IMG/VR virus record: IMGVR_UViG_3300045977_000067
Location: 1-64,000 of that record
Length of the DNA: 64,000 nucleotides
From: a virus
Strand: one strand, 5' to 3'
Every line of letters begins with the position of its first letter. Position 1 is the stretch's first letter. The translations under genes and the position numbers were made by a program. The notes under the pieces were generated by a model. The model did no database searches and had not been told where the DNA came from. It saw nothing but the letters and a program-made list of their open reading frames with translations. Shown here one piece after another: positions 35,112-41,819 of this stretch.

Positions 35112-35501
35112 ATGCCTACTTATGACGCAGCTGACCTGAAGGTAAACATTGACTTCGAGTGCCATGTTGAGGGTAACAAGAACAAGCCGATTGTGAAGTA
35201 CCAAGCAACCGTTTTGTTCTCTAGCCTCAGCAAACTGCTGGAACGTGGCGGTGAATCCGTCAAGCGTACACTGCAAACTAAGGCACGAGACGGAAAGTTT
35301 CCTACAGGTAGGCGAGTATTAGTAGACGAGGATGGCAAGTACACTCAGACTCTTGAGGACAAGGTATCCGCAATGTCTGACGCTGAGACTGAGGCGTTGT
35401 TTGCCATGCTGCAGGCTAAAATGCAAGCCAAGGCAGCACAAGAAATGGCAGCAATTGCCGAGGATGAACCAAAAACTCAGAAGGTAAAGGGCAAAAAATA
35501 A
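35112..35501 (+). CDS. Early protein, phage B
   Basis: 129 residues from ATG 35112 (GGAG 35101-35104). First gene after the early promoters. ADLKVNIDFECHVEGNK, IVKYQATVLFSSLSKLLERG, then a Lys/Gln/Ala-rich helix (AMLQAKMQAKAAQEMAAIA). Fold not recognised; could be a nucleic-acid or host-protein binder. A longer in-frame reading from 34827 lacks a ribosome site and crosses the promoter. Confidence 0.7.
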   Translation: MPTYDAADLKVNIDFECHVEGNKNKPIVKYQATVLFSSLSKLLERGGESVKRTLQTKARDGKFPTGRRVLVDEDGKYTQTLEDKVSAMSDAETEALFAMLQAKMQAKAAQEMAAIAEDEPKTQKVKGKK

Positions 35502-35516
35502 GGTGTAACAAGAACG

Positions 35517-35536
35517 GGCTAGGATGAGAACTAGCC
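35517..35536 (+). other. GGATG-loop hairpin 1
   Basis: Stem GGCTA/TAGCC, loop GGATGAGAAC (35522-35531). Lies just after the first early gene. See the family finding. Confidence 0.75.
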
Positions 35537-35631
35537 TAACTCTCACAAACTAGTGCAGCCTTGACGTGGCGTGAGAGCTACTCGCATGGTGCGAGTTCCA
35601 ATGCACAACTCATTGACAAGAGGAATAAGAA

Positions 35632-35853
35632 ATGTCCTATCATGCTGACGATTATTTGGACGAGCAGGTCGATGACCGTGATGCAATGGTGGCACAAGCC
35701 ATTGCCAACATTCTGAGACATGATATTGAGGCACTAAAAGACCTGGTAAGGCTGAGCGATAAACATGCTGATCTGTCTATGCTCAATATCATAAAGAATC
35801 ATCTGGCCGCGATGCGTCATGAGGTGCAGACTGAGCTGAAGGCGCGTAGGTAA
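35632..35853 (+). CDS. Small helical early protein
   Basis: 73 residues, ATG 35632, GAGG upstream. Acidic N-terminus then helices (AQAIANILRHDIEALKDLVRL, MLNIIKNHLAAMRHEVQTEL). No family recognised. It is set between two GGATG-loop hairpins. Confidence 0.7.
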   Translation: MSYHADDYLDEQVDDRDAMVAQAIANILRHDIEALKDLVRLSDKHADLSMLNIIKNHLAAMRHEVQTELKARR

Positions 35854-35862
35854 CAACTAACC

Positions 35863-35884
35863 GGGCTAGGATGAGCACTAGCCC
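35863..35884 (+). other. GGATG-loop hairpin 2
   Basis: Stem GGGCTA/TAGCCC, loop GGATGAGCAC (35869-35878). Confidence 0.75.
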
Positions 35885-35905
35885 AACTCATAAGGTGAAC
35901 AAGAA

Positions 35906-36040
35906 ATGTCTGGATACTGTACTATGTGTTGCTCGCATGTATACAGTGATTTAATTCTAGTCGACGAAAACACTGCATTATGCCCGCAGTGTTATGAGGA
36001 ATTGTTTGAAGAGTTCGCGCCAAACAGCGTAGAAGAATAA
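35906..36040 (+). CDS. Small zinc-ribbon early protein
   Basis: 44 residues, ATG 35906. YCTMCC near residue 4 and LCPQCY near 26 give a CxxC...CxxC zinc ribbon, then an acidic tail (EELFEEF). A typical host-takeover-sized protein; target unknown. Related small ribbons in phage B: 39739, 39983, 43693. Confidence 0.65.
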   Translation: MSGYCTMCCSHVYSDLILVDENTALCPQCYEELFEEFAPNSVEE

Positions 36041-36049
36041 CTAGCAATC

Positions 36050-36071
36050 GCGCTGGGATGAGCACCAGCGC
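36050..36071 (+). other. GGATG-loop hairpin 3
   Basis: Stem GCGCTG/CAGCGC, loop GGATGAGCAC (36056-36065). All six stem positions complementary, sequence differs from hairpins 1-2. Confidence 0.75.
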
Positions 36072-36085
36072 AGAAAGGAACCGTT

Positions 36086-36364
36086 ATGCCTAACTGTTTT
36101 ACTCTCACTCGCAAAACTGAACTGGAAGCTGGTCCAGTTCAATTAACACTGATTGATGAAGAGCTCTGCGCATACCTAGGACAGGAAGTTGATCCTGACA
36201 ACTGGGTATACGGCTGGTACAATTCTATAGGACTTATGCTGGCTATAGGCAAGTCCTTTGAAGAGTGCAGGGAGATATTCGCTGAGTCTAATCATCTGTT
36301 GCCAATTGTGGCATATCTTGAGGCTAATTTCGTGACTGACGCATGGTATCAGCACGGTAGATAA
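36086..36364 (+). CDS. Early hypothetical protein
   Basis: 92 residues, ATG 36086 after AAAGGAAC. YLGQEVDPDNWVYGWYNSIGLMLAIGKSFEECREIF suggests a compact alpha/beta fold. Not recognised. Confidence 0.65.
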   Translation: MPNCFTLTRKTELEAGPVQLTLIDEELCAYLGQEVDPDNWVYGWYNSIGLMLAIGKSFEECREIFAESNHLLPIVAYLEANFVTDAWYQHGR

Positions 36365-36375
36365 CTCACACGCGG

Positions 36376-36395
36376 GGCGAGGATGTGAACTCGCC
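36376..36395 (+). other. GGATG-loop hairpin 4
   Basis: Stem GGCGA/TCGCC, loop GGATGTGAAC (36381-36390). Confidence 0.75.
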
Positions 36396-36409
36396 TCAAA
36401 GGAACACTC

Positions 36410-36493
36410 ATGGATGACAGCTGGGTATTGATAATTATGTTCTTTGCTATTTGCCTACTAGGCATGATAGCACAGTATAGACTAGGATACTAG
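36410..36493 (+). CDS. 27-residue membrane peptide
   Basis: ATG 36410 with AAAGGA upstream. One hydrophobic segment (VLIIMFFAICLLGMIAQY). Compare the similar peptide at 4219 in phage A. Last gene of the first early operon. Confidence 0.55.
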   Translation: MDDSWVLIIMFFAICLLGMIAQYRLGY

Positions 36494-36499
36494 AATAAT

Positions 36500-36526
36500 G
36501 GGCTGGCTGAGACCAGCCCTTTTTTT
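36500..36526 (+). terminator. Rho-independent terminator of the first early operon
   Basis: GGGCTGG (36500-36506), loop CTGAGA, CCAGCCC (36513-36519) followed by seven T. A classic intrinsic terminator. Confidence 0.9.
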
Positions 36527-36554
36527 GCGCCTACACACGTAAGCAGTATCCATA

Positions 36555-36596
36555 AATGAATATCCGCCAATGAATATCCGCCAATGAATATCCGCC
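36555..36596. repeat. 14-bp tandem repeat, three copies
   Basis: AATGAATATCCGCC repeated exactly three times, with a partial fourth copy (AATGAATACC). Lies between the terminator and the end of the HNH gene. No gene in it. Confidence 0.9.
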
Positions 36597-36609
36597 AATG
36601 AATACCAGC

Positions 36610-36969
36610 TCAATTAGAGAGTAACTTATCTAACTTAGACAGCACCTCAGCATATTGAGCTCGCACGCGCAGTTCACAGATACGCTCGAGAATATACTTT
36701 CGCTTGGCAGATATAGACGCGAAGAACTTATTGCCGGCTATGGAATTGCAGCGTGTGCAACAGGGAACTAGTTGCAGGAGTTCACTAGAGAACTCAAAAT
36801 AAGGCATTAGACGCGCTAGCGAGACTGGTAGCACGTGATCCATAGCTTTTGCTGGTAGGCTACAATAATAACACTTAGACGGATCACAGGATGCATAGAC
36901 ATACTTATATTCGTTACTCACGCGGGGGCGTTGGGGGGAAATTTTAGCTAATAGACGATCTAAAAACAT
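36610..36969 (-). CDS. HNH endonuclease, phage B
   Basis: 119 residues from ATG 36969 (AAGGAG eight bases upstream). CYYC, then MDHVLPVSLA and LVPCCTRCNSIAGNK give a zinc-containing HNH fold (D-H...C-C..C-N). Only leftward gene in the early region, with its own consensus promoter (37037-37065). Likely a free-standing homing nuclease, or packaging-associated nuclease given its place near the terminase side. Confidence 0.75.
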   Translation of the reverse strand: MFLDRLLAKISPQRPRVSNEYKYVYASCDPSKCYYCSLPAKAMDHVLPVSLARLMPYFEFSSELLQLVPCCTRCNSIAGNKFFASISAKRKYILERICELRVRAQYAEVLSKLDKLLSN

Positions 36970-37036
36970 ACAGCACACTCCTTAGTTTGTAATACAAATG
37001 TAATACAATCTCATAGACGATACTCGAATCATGTAG

Positions 37037-37065
37037 ATTATATCATACTCTGAATGAAATGTCAA
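37037..37065 (-). promoter_or_regulatory. Consensus promoter for the HNH gene
   Basis: Minus strand TTGACA (37065-37060), 17 bp, TGA-TATAAT (37042-37037). Perfect consensus with extended -10. Confidence 0.85.
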
Positions 37066-37159
37066 GTCACGGATTTGAGCGTAAGTTACATGCTAAATAG
37101 CATATTTTGGTAGTATTTTAACCATAGCATGATGATTAGGCTTAAAATTTTGAGTATAC

Positions 37160-37188
37160 TTGACAACCCAATTTATTTCTGATATAAT
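37160..37188 (+). promoter_or_regulatory. Consensus promoter of the second early operon
   Basis: TTGACA (37160-37165), 17 bp, TGA-TATAAT (37183-37188). Same -10 context as the promoter at 34715. A degenerate palindromic site (GGTAGTATTTTAACC) lies 36 bp upstream at 37109-37123. Confidence 0.9.
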
Positions 37189-37223
37189 TTCATGTGTTCA
37201 GCCATTCATGCGCTATGCATGGT

Positions 37224-37381
37224 GACCGGGGGGGTGATGTTAGTAGTGATATTATACTATCTCCGTTAGTTCTCTAATAAGTATTATATATATACTAAAT
37301 ATATATTAGTAATAATACATAGAAGATAGAGAAAGAAGCAGAATGTAAGTAATAGAACATACGTAACAACCACCGCCGGTC
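37224..37381 (+). repeat. Stepped inverted repeat in the second early leader
   Basis: GACCGG.GG.G.TGTTA.GTA on the left pairs with TAC.TAACA.C.CC.CCGGTC on the right; inner AT-rich arms (TATCT..GTATTAT..ATATAT) pair with ATATAT..ATAC..AGATA. It lies in the 5' leader downstream of the promoter, so it would form in the transcript. No gene between 36970 and 37411. Confidence 0.65.
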
Positions 37382-37411
37382 AATAGGCTGATTACATGAA
37401 CTGGTGAACTC

Positions 37412-37711
37412 ATGAACAAAGCATACGTATACTTTATAAGAACTAAATACAAGCAAACATCTCGTCTATACATCGGATCTACTAACAATTTAGAGAGGAG
37501 AATAAAAGAACATTTACGTTACGGACAATTAGCACCAGGTGTAAAGGGTAATTTATGCGGCGTAATAATAACGCCCAACAGAAAATCAGCATTTTGGACA
37601 GAGCATTTCTGTCACCAAATTAGTAAGTACATAGATGAAAGTGTAATAGAAGCGTTCTGTTCAGAAATGCTATTCCATTACTGGTGGGATGAGGAGGAAT
37701 TAAATTGCTAA
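37412..37711 (+). CDS. GIY-YIG endonuclease-like protein
   Basis: 99 residues. AYVYFI then RLYIGSTNNLERRIKEH provide the GIY-YIG signature (YVY...YIG, Arg, Glu-His); a late Glu in WTEHFC is a candidate catalytic residue. Likely a small free-standing homing endonuclease. First gene after the 37160 promoter. Confidence 0.75.
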   Translation: MNKAYVYFIRTKYKQTSRLYIGSTNNLERRIKEHLRYGQLAPGVKGNLCGVIITPNRKSAFWTEHFCHQISKYIDESVIEAFCSEMLFHYWWDEEELNC

Positions 37712-38154
37712 AAGAATCAGACGCAGTAGTATACTCAACAATAGAACGCACAAAACTAGCCAGAGCCGCAAGGCATATACAAGAATCTGGCACACATCTA
37801 AGAAGTTTAAGTGAGATGATACGAATAATAGTAGATGTATTCGACGAATGGCTAAATAAGCAAGGAGTACCGCCTATAGAATCAACACACGAAGCAACTG
37901 AAATACTACAGCATATGTTCAGAGCCTCACTTAATCCTGGTGAAAGGAAAGCCAAACAATTGCTACGCAATTTACAGCAAGATTCGTTCGGTGAAATGGA
38001 GGAATTTAATAAATACCCAAAACAACGTGGTAAACAACCTGAATGGACGGCATCTGACGATGCCAGAATGATGCAAGCAGCTGAAAAGGCTCTCAAGTAT
38101 CCCAACATACAAAAATTGCTAAAGGAAAATAATGGTCAAGGAGATAGTAAATGA
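37705..38154 (+). CDS. Early helical protein
   Basis: 149 residues, TTG start with GAGGAGG upstream, overlapping the GIY-YIG end. Helical and charged (KLARAARHIQESGTHLRSLSEMIRIIVDVFDEWL). The first 60 residues resemble short helix-turn-helix or ribbon segments but no motif is certain. Confidence 0.65.
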   Translation: MLKESDAVVYSTIERTKLARAARHIQESGTHLRSLSEMIRIIVDVFDEWLNKQGVPPIESTHEATEILQHMFRASLNPGERKAKQLLRNLQQDSFGEMEEFNKYPKQRGKQPEWTASDDARMMQAAEKALKYPNIQKLLKENNGQGDSK

Positions 38155-38405
38155 CTAAATCTAATGACGAGAGGCTGCTGGACCTTCGTGCATTAGTACG
38201 ATCACGCCTAGAAAGGGATCTACGATCCCTAGCTGATATATCAAGCGCACGACCAGAGCTTACTCTACGTGACATTCTAGACGAAGTACACAACGTGTAC
38301 ATTCATTACCTACAACAAAATGCGTTACTAGATAATGCGTCTTCGACGCAGAGTTGTGATACTCAGTTAAGAGAAGAGTTGAATAAATTACGTTCCATAG
38401 ACTGA
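38151..38405 (+). CDS. Early small protein
   Basis: 84 residues, ATGA overlap with the preceding gene (38151). Arg-rich helix (LLDLRALVRSRLERDLRSLADI) then an alpha helix. Unknown function. Confidence 0.65.
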   Translation: MTKSNDERLLDLRALVRSRLERDLRSLADISSARPELTLRDILDEVHNVYIHYLQQNALLDNASSTQSCDTQLREELNKLRSID

Positions 38406-38422
38406 TCTTCAGGAGGTGCTGC

Positions 38423-38593
38423 TTGACTTCTGACCAGAATCCACAGCTGGAGGGTTATGTACGACTAATTAGAAACAATCAAACACTACTCACATTAGAG
38501 CAAATGGAAGAGCGTAGACTCTACGAACAAATAGAGTTTGAAAGGGAACTTCGTTCCATAGTCTACGAAAGATTCTTTGAGTATCGCAGATAA
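38423..38593 (+). CDS. Early small coiled-coil protein
   Basis: 56 residues from TTG 38423 (AGGAGG 38411-38416). Charged helix MEERRLYEQIEFERELRSI. Unknown; last gene before a structured gap. Confidence 0.6.
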   Translation: MTSDQNPQLEGYVRLIRNNQTLLTLEQMEERRLYEQIEFERELRSIVYERFFEYRR

Positions 38594-38623
38594 TAATTAA
38601 CGTTGTTCACTTGAGCCGGTTGT

Positions 38624-38838
38624 TTCTCCTACAGGCACAAGCGAGGATACTGACTACAGCAGAACCGTGTCAAGGATGCACTTCGTGCGGAGGCTCCTTG
38701 ACAGAACCTGCTTTCGTCAGTCTCAAAGATTGTGCCTTTCGGAGAAAAACCGACCGGCCAGTAAGCACCAACGGGGCATCTGTAGTCCCAAGGCGGCAAG
38801 TTTTGCCTTCGGTCATACACGTACCAAATACCTGCTTT
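38624..38838. repeat. Long stepped inverted repeat, phage B element 4
   Basis: TTCTCC.GGCACAA pairs with TTGTGCC.GGAGAA (ends 38746); inside, ACTGAC.GCAG pairs with CTGC.GTCAGT; the centre is TGTCAAGG/CCTTGACA around a GCAC-TTC-GTGC tip. A further GACCG/CGGTC hairpin follows. The palindrome at 38839 ends it. Same strand orientation as the elements in the leftward operon. Confidence 0.85.
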
Positions 38839-38853
38839 GGTTAAACTTTAACC
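38839..38853. promoter_or_regulatory. Phage-B palindromic site 6
   Basis: GGTTAAACTTTAACC, 17 bases upstream of the mazG start; it leaves just room for the GGAG ribosome site. Confidence 0.75.
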
Positions 38854-38870
38854 ATTGGAGTACAAAACAA

Positions 38871-39203
38871 GTGAATCTAAATACCTATCAAGAACTAGCT
38901 CACCAAACTTCACGGTTTGCAAAGTATCCAGATTATCGTGGCAATATTACTATGGCAACCTTAGGCCTCAATGGTGAAGCGGGTGAAGTAGCTGACATTA
39001 TCAAGAAGTGGCTCTATCACGGCCATCAACTGGCGTTAGACAATCTAGCGTCTGAATTAGGCGATGTTCTCTGGTATATTGCAGAGTGCTGTACAGCACT
39101 TGGCATCACTCTGGATGACATTGCAGAAGGCAACCTAGCTAAGCTTAGTACAAGATATGGAACAGCCTTCAGCTCTGAGGCCTCTATTAACAGAACTGAT
39201 TAA
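38871..39203 (+). CDS. mazG: MazG-like nucleotide pyrophosphohydrolase, phage B
   Basis: 110 residues from GTG 38871 (GGAG 38857-38860). LGLNGEAGEVADIIKK and ASELGDVLWYIAEC carry the MazG acidic residues. Homologous to phage A 3616-3951, which sits instead in the replication cluster. An upstream reading to 38667 would cross the structured element and is rejected. Confidence 0.9.
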   Translation: MNLNTYQELAHQTSRFAKYPDYRGNITMATLGLNGEAGEVADIIKKWLYHGHQLALDNLASELGDVLWYIAECCTALGITLDDIAEGNLAKLSTRYGTAFSSEASINRTD

Positions 39204-39210
39204 TCACTGT

Positions 39211-39225
39211 GGTTAGAATGTAACC
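39211..39225. promoter_or_regulatory. Phage-B palindromic site 7
   Basis: GGTTAGAATGTAACC, imperfect, directly after mazG. Confidence 0.55.
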
Positions 39226-39268
39226 GTAACAAACCTGGAGCAACGCGACCCTACTGTCTCTGACCCAC

Positions 39269-39439
39269 ACTTCCAGGCCGCAGATGCATTTTCCCAGGCA
39301 GGGCGAATTACCTTCTTAGCGGATGAGGTTGCGCTGTCACTGGAAAACTTGGGTGGTTTTTCCAAGTTTTCCATTGACAGAAGGAGCAACCTCAGTAGCG
39401 CATAATCAGTAGCCCTGCTAGGGAAATAGCATCCGAAGG
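39269..39439. repeat. Long stepped inverted repeat, phage B element 5
   Basis: Nested arms from outside in: CTTCC/GAAG, GATGC/GCATC, GCAGGGC/GCCCTGC, GAGGTTGC/GCAACCTC, then TGTCA.TGGAAAACTTGG/CCAAGTTTTCCA.TGACA. The innermost arm is much longer than in the other elements. The 39226-39458 gap holds no gene. Confidence 0.85.
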
Positions 39440-39458
39440 CAAATAGGAGTATACTTTA

Positions 39459-39665
39459 ATGGACCTACAAATATCTACTAACAATTTCACTTGCTTAGTT
39501 ACGGTTAATCCAAGCGGATACATTACGAGTATTGCACCAGTACTGCGTGTATTCTCCAGACAACCTAAAGAGAATCTCATTCACTGGCTTAACACTCACT
39601 TTCCTGAGGCTTCAATCTTTGACTTATCTACAGGAGAAAAAATATACCCTTTACTTGACAACTGA
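39459..39665 (+). CDS. Early small protein
   Basis: 68 residues, ATG 39459, AGGAG upstream. Alternating strands (NNFTCLVTVNPSGYITSIAPVL) and a short helix. Unknown. The next promoter overlaps its 3' end. Confidence 0.65.
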   Translation: MDLQISTNNFTCLVTVNPSGYITSIAPVLRVFSRQPKENLIHWLNTHFPEASIFDLSTGEKIYPLLDN

Positions 39666-39684
39666 CCATTTCGTGTGGTACAAT
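39655..39684 (+). promoter_or_regulatory. Promoter of the third early operon
   Basis: TTGACA (39655-39660), 18 bp, TACAAT (39679-39684). The -35 lies inside the end of the preceding gene. Confidence 0.7.
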
Positions 39685-39738
39685 TACGTATGAATGTTGC
39701 ACAAGGCAACTAGCAATCTCTAGCCTTAAGGAGCGAGT

Positions 39739-39882
39739 ATGAATTACCAGATCACCTTCTCTCACGTGCATGTGTGCACCGATTGTCATGAAGCGTTTGA
39801 GTGCTTCTGTAGTGAGCCCCACACTGCAAAGCGCTGTGCTGACTGCTTTATGCAGCTGCGTTTACTGGAGTTTAATGACTGA
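39739..39882 (+). CDS. Small Cys-rich early protein
   Basis: 47 residues, ATG 39739 after AAGGAG. VCTDCHEAFECFC and KRCADCF provide two CxxC pairs plus extra Cys, a likely zinc ribbon. Function unknown. Confidence 0.65.
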   Translation: MNYQITFSHVHVCTDCHEAFECFCSEPHTAKRCADCFMQLRLLEFND

Positions 39883-39964
39883 ACTGAGTTCAGTAAGAGT
39901 AATTTCATTTAACTTATCTGGGCGCGGCAAGCGCACGTCCCGCGCCGAAGTAACAGGCAATTAA
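39875..39964 (+). CDS. 29-residue early peptide
   Basis: ATG 39875 overlaps the upstream stop (ATGA), suggesting coupling. Basic (SGRGKRTSRAE). Very short; could be chance. Confidence 0.4.
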   Translation: MTELSSVRVISFNLSGRGKRTSRAEVTGN

Positions 39965-39982
39965 CTGAAAGGAACATCAGCG

Positions 39983-40363
39983 ATGTTATGCCCACTCTGC
40001 AACGAAGAACTCGTAATTGATGGTGAATGGTCAGACTCAGATTGTGACTTCATTGACTCGAGTACGGTCACTGGTACTGTTGAATTCAATCTATTCTGTA
40101 CGGAGTGCACTGACAGCCTTACTGATTTCGAGCTGGAATTCGAGCAGGATGTATCTGACTTCGTTAATGAGCACGAAGATCATTGCCGTGATGAATTCAC
40201 CTGCGAAGTGCAAGGTGAAACCTTTGCTAAGCGCAAAGATGCCTATGGTAATGAGCATGTAGGATGCAGTTTCACAATCTACGTACACTGCATCTGCAAT
40301 CAAATGGCAATGTACGAGTATGCTGATGACGCACCACTCACCGAGGTACTGGAGGGAATCTAG
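39983..40363 (+). CDS. Acidic zinc-ribbon early protein
   Basis: 126 residues, ATG 39983, AAAGGA upstream. LCPLCNEE, LFCTECTD and later C-x-C (HCICN) suggest zinc binding; the middle is strongly acidic (FELEFEQDVSDFVNEHEDH), like DNA-mimic inhibitors. A DNA-mimic role is only a guess. Confidence 0.65.
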   Translation: MLCPLCNEELVIDGEWSDSDCDFIDSSTVTGTVEFNLFCTECTDSLTDFELEFEQDVSDFVNEHEDHCRDEFTCEVQGETFAKRKDAYGNEHVGCSFTIYVHCICNQMAMYEYADDAPLTEVLEGI

Positions 40364-40381
40364 CTGAAATAACAAGATGAC

Positions 40382-40410
40382 TTGACTTTGCTGTGGAAAT
40401 ATGTTATAAT
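40382..40410 (+). promoter_or_regulatory. Promoter of the fourth early operon
   Basis: TTGACT (40382-40387), 17 bp, TATAAT (40405-40410) with TGT before it (extended -10). Confidence 0.8.
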
Positions 40411-40439
40411 AGTACCATAATCTAAGCAAGGAGTTTCTT

Positions 40440-40844
40440 ATGGACCGTGAGTTGTTAGTTAAGATGCTTAACGAACTGCCAGCAAACGAGCGGCGCGCCA
40501 TCACTTACATGGCCAAAGGTGGTCATAGATGCGAGGACTCTACGAGTCTAATAAAGTGTTGCAATGTGAGTCGCTGCCAGGCATGTCACATTCCACACTT
40601 GAAGGAGAAGCATGATGCAATCATGCTACATGCATACGAGAAGTTCTCGCAGGCTGGTGCACTTACTTGGAAAGGTCGCGAGTATAAGAAGCCACTAGAA
40701 CCTAAGGCGAACAAGAAAACTCGCAAAGTGTCAGCTCAGCCGAGGGCGGCTGACCCGCGCGTTAGCATCACAGATCAAGTGCCCGATGACCAACTAGAGG
40801 CAGTGCTAGCAATGATTGCAGCTAAGCTTGGCCGCAATGGTTAA
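40440..40844 (+). CDS. Early Cys-containing protein
   Basis: 134 residues, ATG 40440 with AAGGAG. N-terminal helix LLVKMLNELPANERRAI, then KCCNVSRCQACH (zinc-like), basic middle (KKTRKVSAQPRAADPR), C-terminal helix. Possible nucleic-acid-binding protein; not recognised. Confidence 0.65.
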   Translation: MDRELLVKMLNELPANERRAITYMAKGGHRCEDSTSLIKCCNVSRCQACHIPHLKEKHDAIMLHAYEKFSQAGALTWKGREYKKPLEPKANKKTRKVSAQPRAADPRVSITDQVPDDQLEAVLAMIAAKLGRNG

Positions 40845-40853
40845 AGTTTAACC
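40839..40853. promoter_or_regulatory. Phage-B palindromic site 8
   Basis: GGTTAAAGTTTAACC, perfect; overlaps the stop codon of the preceding gene and precedes a GIY-YIG gene. Confidence 0.75.
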
Positions 40854-40868
40854 GAAGGGGATAATTAA

Positions 40869-41288
40869 ATGTGCTCTATAAGTACGTATCATCTTAGCAA
40901 ACTGCAATCGTACTGTTGGGTGTACGTTATAAGACTAAGGTACAAAGATGGGCACTATATAGGAAGTACTTCGAACTTACTTCGTCGAGTACGTGAGCAT
41001 CAAGAGATGAAAGAGAGTGCTGCTAGATCTATTATGAGATACGGATTTGGGGAAGTGGTATGGACACACCCTACTGTAGGAAGGGAGGAAGCATACCTAT
41101 TAGAATGTTACTTGTTTAGATGTACGAATCAAATTGGGCACTGGGTGATTCCCAATAAAGAACGCTACAGAATATGGAGGCGTTCTCTTTCTCCTGAAAT
41201 GATGGAAGAGATAATACACGGTAATTTTGGCATGACTATTGTACAACCTATTTCAAGGAGTAATTATGATACGTGCATTGAATGCTGA
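40869..41288 (+). CDS. GIY-YIG endonuclease-like protein
   Basis: 139 residues, ATG 40869. YCWVYVIR then GHYIGSTSNLLRRVREH is the GIY-YIG core; EAYLLECYL supplies the likely catalytic Glu. The basic C-terminus may bind DNA. Its end overlaps the next gene by 23 bp. Likely a free-standing homing endonuclease. Confidence 0.8.
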   Translation: MCSISTYHLSKLQSYCWVYVIRLRYKDGHYIGSTSNLLRRVREHQEMKESAARSIMRYGFGEVVWTHPTVGREEAYLLECYLFRCTNQIGHWVIPNKERYRIWRRSLSPEMMEEIIHGNFGMTIVQPISRSNYDTCIEC

Positions 41289-41463
41289 TGGCCGATCAGT
41301 GCTGGCATTCGAGCTGCAAGAATCGCCTGGCGATTCCTTTACGTGCCCACATTGCAGTCAGCCAGTTTACTTAATTACGTCGCATGACGTGAGTTACTTT
41401 GTGCATGACGAGGACCAAACAGTATACTGTCCATTACTCGCAAAGTATGCTGGAAAGGATTAG
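41266..41463 (+). CDS. Small Cys-containing protein
   Basis: 65 residues from ATG 41266 (AAGGAG). FTCPHCSQPVYLI is a zinc-knuckle-like CxxC; a later Cys is also present. Unknown. Confidence 0.6.
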   Translation: MIRALNADGRSVLAFELQESPGDSFTCPHCSQPVYLITSHDVSYFVHDEDQTVYCPLLAKYAGKD

Positions 41464-41467
41464 ACGA

Positions 41468-41707
41468 TTGAGCAAGCATGATTGCTTCACTAATCCAGTA
41501 TTCGTACTTGACAATATGCTGTTATGCGCACGTTGTTATGCCATACGTGCACTGCGTACTTATGGAAAGGAGGCTTACTTTCAGAATGGTTCGCTAGTAA
41601 TGGTTGAGTACCAGGACTTATCCCACTTAGAGGCCGCAGCTGGTTGTGATGCGTTAGTTACACGAGCTGCATTGTATAAGGAGTACCTAGAGACTAAAAA
41701 TTTCTGA
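41468..41707 (+). CDS. Small Cys-containing protein
   Basis: 79 residues from TTG 41468, five bases after the preceding stop with AAGGA at 41455-41459; an in-frame ATG at 41447 overlaps the preceding gene. LLCARCYAIRAL is a CxxC segment. Unknown. Confidence 0.55.
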   Translation: MSKHDCFTNPVFVLDNMLLCARCYAIRALRTYGKEAYFQNGSLVMVEYQDLSHLEAAAGCDALVTRAALYKEYLETKNF

Positions 41708-41723
41708 GTATGCAAAATAATGG

Positions 41724-41752
41724 TTGACAGCTTACAAATTCCGTGTTACAAT
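41724..41752 (+). promoter_or_regulatory. Promoter of the fifth early operon
   Basis: TTGACA (41724-41729), 17 bp, TACAAT (41747-41752), followed by a long leader before 41820. Confidence 0.75.
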
Positions 41753-41819
41753 TACAACAGAGTCAACGAAGCGTGTTGCTTCGTGAAACCAACTTTATTC
41801 CACAAGTGGAGATTGTACC

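Noticed and set aside
36555-36596. CRISPR-like repeat
   Set aside because: Copies are directly adjacent with no spacers; it is a plain tandem repeat.
38667-38870. 5' extension of the mazG reading frame
   Set aside because: Runs through the stepped inverted repeat and the palindrome; GTG 38871 has a good GGAG and matches the family length.
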